NCBI GenBank assembly: GCA_947643945.1
Contig: CANRXN010000041.1
Location: 1 to 7,661 of the forward strand
Direction: 5' to 3'
Length of the DNA stretch: 7,661 nt
Source of the DNA: an uncultured Clostridium sp.
GTDB lineage: Bacteria; Bacillota; Clostridia; TANB77; CAG-508
The translations under genes and the position numbers were made by a program. A model generated the notes under the pieces. It saw only the letters and a program-made list of their open reading frames with translations, did not search any database and was not told the origin of the DNA. Below, piece by piece: positions 5,142 through 7,661 of this stretch. Numbering within the stretch: position 1 is the stretch's first letter; the number at the start of each line of letters is the position of its first letter.

Positions 5142-6467
5142 ATGGCAAAAAATGATACACCAAAAAGTGTAAGATGTTCATTTTGTGGAAAAGCACAAGA
5201 AAATGTAAAAAAAATAGTAGCAGGACCAGGAGTATACATTTGTGACGAATGTGTAGAACTTTGTAACAGCATCATTGAAACTGAAATGTTTGAAGATGAA
5301 AAAGCAGGCTACACCTTAAACGAATTAAGTAATATTCCAAGTCCAAAAGAAATAAAAGCAATCTTAGACGATTATGTAGTAGGGCAAGAAGAAGCGAAAA
5401 AAACGTTATCAGTAGCCGTATACAATCATTATAAAAGAGTAGCCCATGAAGAAAATGCATCCAAAGAAGATGTAGAAATTCAAAAAAGTAATATCTTGCT
5501 ATTAGGACCAACAGGATGTGGAAAAACGTTATTAGCAAGGACTTTGGCTAAGATATTAAATGTACCATTTGCGATAGCAGATGCTACAACACTAACAGAA
5601 GCAGGCTATGTAGGAGAAGACGTAGAAAATATACTATTAAAACTAATCCAAGCAGCAGATGGTGATATTCAAAAAGCAGAAAAAGGAATTATTTATATTG
5701 ACGAGATTGACAAAATAACAAGAAAAAGTGAAAACCCATCGATTACAAGAGATGTAAGTGGTGAAGGGGTACAACAAGCTTTATTAAAAATAATCGAAGG
5801 AACCATTGCCTCTGTACCACCACAAGGGGGAAGAAAACATCCAAACCAAGAGCTAATTCAAATCAACACAGAAAATATTCTAATTATCTGTGGTGGAGCA
5901 TTTGAAGGATTAGAAGACATTATCAAAAATAGAACAGGAGAAAAAGCAATCGGTTTTGGAAGTCAAATCAAAAGCAAAAAAGAAATCAAGCAATATGAAA
6001 TTTTCCAAGAGTTATTGCCACAAGATTTATTAAAATTTGGGTTAATTCCAGAATTTATAGGAAGATTGCCAATAATTGCAACCCTAAAAGAATTAGACAA
6101 AGAGGCATTAGTTAAAATATTAGTAGAGCCTAAAAATGCTTTAGTAAAACAATACGAAAAATTATTCCAAATTGATGGAGTAGAATTAGTATTTAAAGAA
6201 GAAGCCATTGAAGCAATTGTGGAAAAAGCCATTGAAAGAAAAACAGGTGCAAGGGGTTTACGCTCTATTATTGAAGAGATTATGAGAGATATTATGTATG
6301 AAATTCCTTCGAATCCCAATATTGAAAAATGTACCATAAGCAAAGAAACTGTTTTAGAAGGAAAAGAACCAGAGATTGTTATCAATGAAGAAAAGCCAAG
6401 AAGAAAACCAATTGCTAAGAAAAAAAGACAAATGCCAGAAAAACAAAATGAAAAAGAAACAGCATAA
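5142..6467 (+). CDS. clpX: ClpX, ATP-dependent protein unfoldase
   Basis: ClpX is the hexameric AAA+ unfoldase that delivers substrates to ClpP. The 441-residue product has the N-terminal zinc-binding domain with cysteines 12, 15, 34 and 37. It then shows Walker A GPTGCGKT (122-129), the pore loop GYVG (155-158), Walker B IIYIDEID (183-190), the RKH loop (231-233), the ClpP-docking IGF loop (270-272), the arginine-finger segment FIGRLP (305-310) and sensor-2 GARGLR (369-374). The C-terminal tail after about 415 is unusually basic and low in complexity. The ATG follows GAGGGAG by about 10 bases. The gene stands 156 bases after clpP, across a long palindrome. No promoter is obvious in that gap. 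Confidence 0.98.
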   Translation: MAKNDTPKSVRCSFCGKAQENVKKIVAGPGVYICDECVELCNSIIETEMFEDEKAGYTLNELSNIPSPKEIKAILDDYVVGQEEAKKTLSVAVYNHYKRVAHEENASKEDVEIQKSNILLLGPTGCGKTLLARTLAKILNVPFAIADATTLTEAGYVGEDVENILLKLIQAADGDIQKAEKGIIYIDEIDKITRKSENPSITRDVSGEGVQQALLKIIEGTIASVPPQGGRKHPNQELIQINTENILIICGGAFEGLEDIIKNRTGEKAIGFGSQIKSKKEIKQYEIFQELLPQDLLKFGLIPEFIGRLPIIATLKELDKEALVKILVEPKNALVKQYEKLFQIDGVELVFKEEAIEAIVEKAIERKTGARGLRSIIEEIMRDIMYEIPSNPNIEKCTISKETVLEGKEPEIVINEEKPRRKPIAKKKRQMPEKQNEKETA

Positions 6468-6481
6468 GCTGTTCTTTTTTT
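6451..6481 (+). terminator. Terminator overlapping the clpX 3' end
   Basis: GAAACAGC (6456-6463) pairs with GCTGTTC (6468-6474) with one bulged A, extended by an A-run against a T-run ending in seven T residues. The clpX stop codon lies in the loop. The right arm could alternatively pair with AAGAAAACAGC at 6492-6502. Confidence 0.75.
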
Positions 6482-6510
6482 GCAATTTTGCAAGAAAACA
6501 GCCATATAAT
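6480..6510 (+). promoter_or_regulatory. Candidate promoter of the amidase-like gene
   Basis: TATAAT (6505-6510) is a perfect -10 box. TTGCAA (6480-6485) is the best -35 candidate, but the 19-base spacing is long. Transcription would start next to the TAAGGAGG ribosome binding site, which leaves almost no leader. Confidence 0.35.
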
Positions 6511-6529
6511 TTACTAAGGAGGAAATTTC

Positions 6530-7024
6530 ATGAGATACAAAGAATATAACCGACAAGCTACCATAGAATATGCCAAAAAATGGGCCTTAAAAAGAAACCC
6601 AAGTTACTACAACTTTGATGCAGTAGGAGGAGATTGTACAAGCTTTGCCTCGCAATGTATCTATCAAGGAAGCAAAATCATGAACTACCAAAAAGACTTA
6701 GGGTGGTACTATATCAATGGAAACAACAAATCCCCCTCATGGAGTGGGGTAGAATACTTGTATCAATTTTTAATAAACAACAAAGGAACTGGACCACAAG
6801 CAATAGAAACAACACAAAACAACATAGAAATAGGAGATTTAGCGCAACTATCATTTGAGGGAGAAACATTTGCACACACACTTGTAATTGTAAGGATAGA
6901 AAGCAAATTTACATTAAGAGGAATAAAAATAGCTTCCCATACATTTGACAGTTTTGACAAGCCAATTTCAGCCTACGATTTCGAAAAAATCAGATGGATA
7001 CACATCGAAAAGATAAGGATTTAA
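6530..7024 (+). CDS. Amidase_6-type (papain-fold) putative amidase
   Basis: The 164-residue product matches my recollection of the Amidase_6 putative amidase domain along nearly its whole length. It has an N-terminal YNRQATIEYAKKWAL helix, then GGDCTSFASQC with the likely catalytic Cys36, the GWYYINGNNKSPSW block (58-71), IGDLAQLSF (101-109), FAHTLVIV with His116, and ASHTFD with His137. Such Cys-His domains are expected to cleave peptide or amide bonds, often in cell-wall or spore-related proteins, but the substrate is unknown. There is no signal peptide or membrane segment, so it acts in the cytoplasm or mother cell unless exported otherwise. TAAGGAGG precedes the ATG by 7 bases. It is flanked by terminators on both sides and appears to be a single-gene unit. 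Confidence 0.8.
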   Translation: MRYKEYNRQATIEYAKKWALKRNPSYYNFDAVGGDCTSFASQCIYQGSKIMNYQKDLGWYYINGNNKSPSWSGVEYLYQFLINNKGTGPQAIETTQNNIEIGDLAQLSFEGETFAHTLVIVRIESKFTLRGIKIASHTFDSFDKPISAYDFEKIRWIHIEKIRI

Positions 7025-7055
7025 GAGAAAATTAATATTTTCTCTATTTTTTATT
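7024..7055 (+). terminator. Terminator after the amidase-like gene
   Basis: AGAGAAAAT (7024-7032) pairs with ATTTTCTCT (7037-7045) around a 4-base loop, followed by a T-rich run (7047-7055). The stem begins at the last base of the stop codon. Confidence 0.85.
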
Positions 7056-7066
7056 CATAAAAAATA

Positions 7067-7075
7067 TGGTATACT
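7067..7075 (+). promoter_or_regulatory. Extended -10 promoter of the response regulator gene
   Basis: TGGTATACT gives an extended TG motif plus a TATACT -10 box. No good -35 box is seen; the preceding T-run belongs to the terminator. Transcription would start near 7082, just before the AAGGGGA ribosome binding site. Confidence 0.5.
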
Positions 7076-7098
7076 AAAAATCGAAGGGGAAATGAAAC

Positions 7099-7661
7099 AT
7101 GTATAATATATTAGTAGTTGATGACGACAAAGAAATTGTAGGAGCCATTGAAATATATCTAAAAAAAGAAGGATATCATATTATAAAAGCCTATGATGGA
7201 GAAGAAGCCATGCAAAAACTAAAAGAAAACGAAATTCATCTAATCATATTAGACATCATGATGCCCAAAAAAGATGGGTTAGAAGCTTTAGAAGAAATTC
7301 GAAAAGACAAAACCATACCAGTCATTTTACTATCAGCCAAAGCAGAAGACTACGACAAAATAGGAGGGTTAAACTCTGGTGCAGACGATTATATCACCAA
7401 ACCATTTAATCCCTTAGAATTAATTGCTAGAGTAAACTCCAACTTAAGAAGATATGTAACATTAGGGGCATTAGAAGGTAGTAGTAATAATCACAAAATC
7501 TATCAAACGGGAGAACTAATGATAAATGACGAAACCAAGCAGGTAATTGTATATGGAAAAGAAGTAAAACTAACTGCAACAGAATACAACATTCTAAAAT
7601 TCTTATTAAAAAACAAGGGAAAAGTATATTCCATCCCAGAAATCTATGAAAACGTATGGAA
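7099..7661 (+). CDS. OmpR/VanR-family response regulator (3' end outside the window)
   Basis: Residues 1-118 form a receiver domain: acidic pocket D8/D9 in ILVVDDD, phosphoacceptor D52 in ILDIMMP, S79 in LLSAK, and K101 in the TKPF motif. A linker (about 119-137) leads into a winged-helix DNA-binding domain with the typical KLTATEYNILKFLLKNKG segment, cut off after residue 187 by the window end. The overall look is of a VanR-like transcription factor that is phosphorylated by a membrane histidine kinase; the kinase gene would be expected just beyond the window. ATG 7099 follows AAGGGGA; an ATG at 7092 runs into a stop at once. The signal sensed and the target genes cannot be told from this sequence. 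Confidence 0.93.
   Translation, partial: MYNILVVDDDKEIVGAIEIYLKKEGYHIIKAYDGEEAMQKLKENEIHLIILDIMMPKKDGLEALEEIRKDKTIPVILLSAKAEDYDKIGGLNSGADDYITKPFNPLELIARVNSNLRRYVTLGALEGSSNNHKIYQTGELMINDETKQVIVYGKEVKLTATEYNILKFLLKNKGKVYSIPEIYENVW

Noticed and set aside
5963..6556. 197-codon minus-strand ORF opposite clpX
   Set aside because: Antisense to a certain clpX, with a Ser/Ile/Phe-rich composition typical of the complement of an A-rich gene.
1..7661. CRISPR array, tRNA, rRNA, toxin-antitoxin or prophage genes
   Set aside because: No regularly spaced direct repeats, cloverleaf, rRNA-like stretch or recognisable phage or toxin protein is visible.

Overview
The window looks like a housekeeping stretch of chromosome from a low-GC, spore-forming Firmicute, most likely an uncultured clostridium. 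Four things point there: the strong A/T bias, GGAGG-type ribosome binding sites, the trigger factor-clpP-clpX gene order, and a spoVM-like micro-gene facing rpmB, which is the arrangement I know from Bacillus and Clostridium. No phage, plasmid, CRISPR, tRNA or rRNA gene is visible.

Left part (1-2766). A 152-bp nested palindrome sits at the very edge of the window. Two minus-strand genes follow: an exported beta-repeat (bactofilin-like) protein with five membrane segments, and endonuclease III (nth), each with its own sigma-A-type promoter. Divergent from nth is a small plus-strand pair: a 49-residue two-helix membrane protein and a 24-residue SpoVM homologue. They end at a terminator shared with the convergent rpmB, which encodes a zinc-ribbon form of ribosomal protein L28.

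Central part (2767-6481). Divergent promoters separate rpmB from the protein-quality-control block tig, clpP, clpX. Trigger factor folds nascent chains at the ribosome; ClpX unfolds tagged or damaged proteins and feeds them to the ClpP peptidase. The gaps within this block are unusual: two hairpins with related G-rich loops lie between tig and clpP, and a 120-bp imperfect palindrome lies between clpP and clpX. The usual following gene in many relatives, lon, is absent.

Right part (6482-7661). A cytoplasmic Amidase_6-type protein with its own terminator is followed by the first 187 codons of an OmpR/VanR-type response regulator, cut by the window end.

The protein-coding content is mostly well-known core genes, and I do not see a clear undescribed multi-gene system. 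The parts that the genes do not explain are the long palindromes, the family of GGGAC-loop hairpins, the micro-ORFs and the sharp codon-usage break between tig and clpP.
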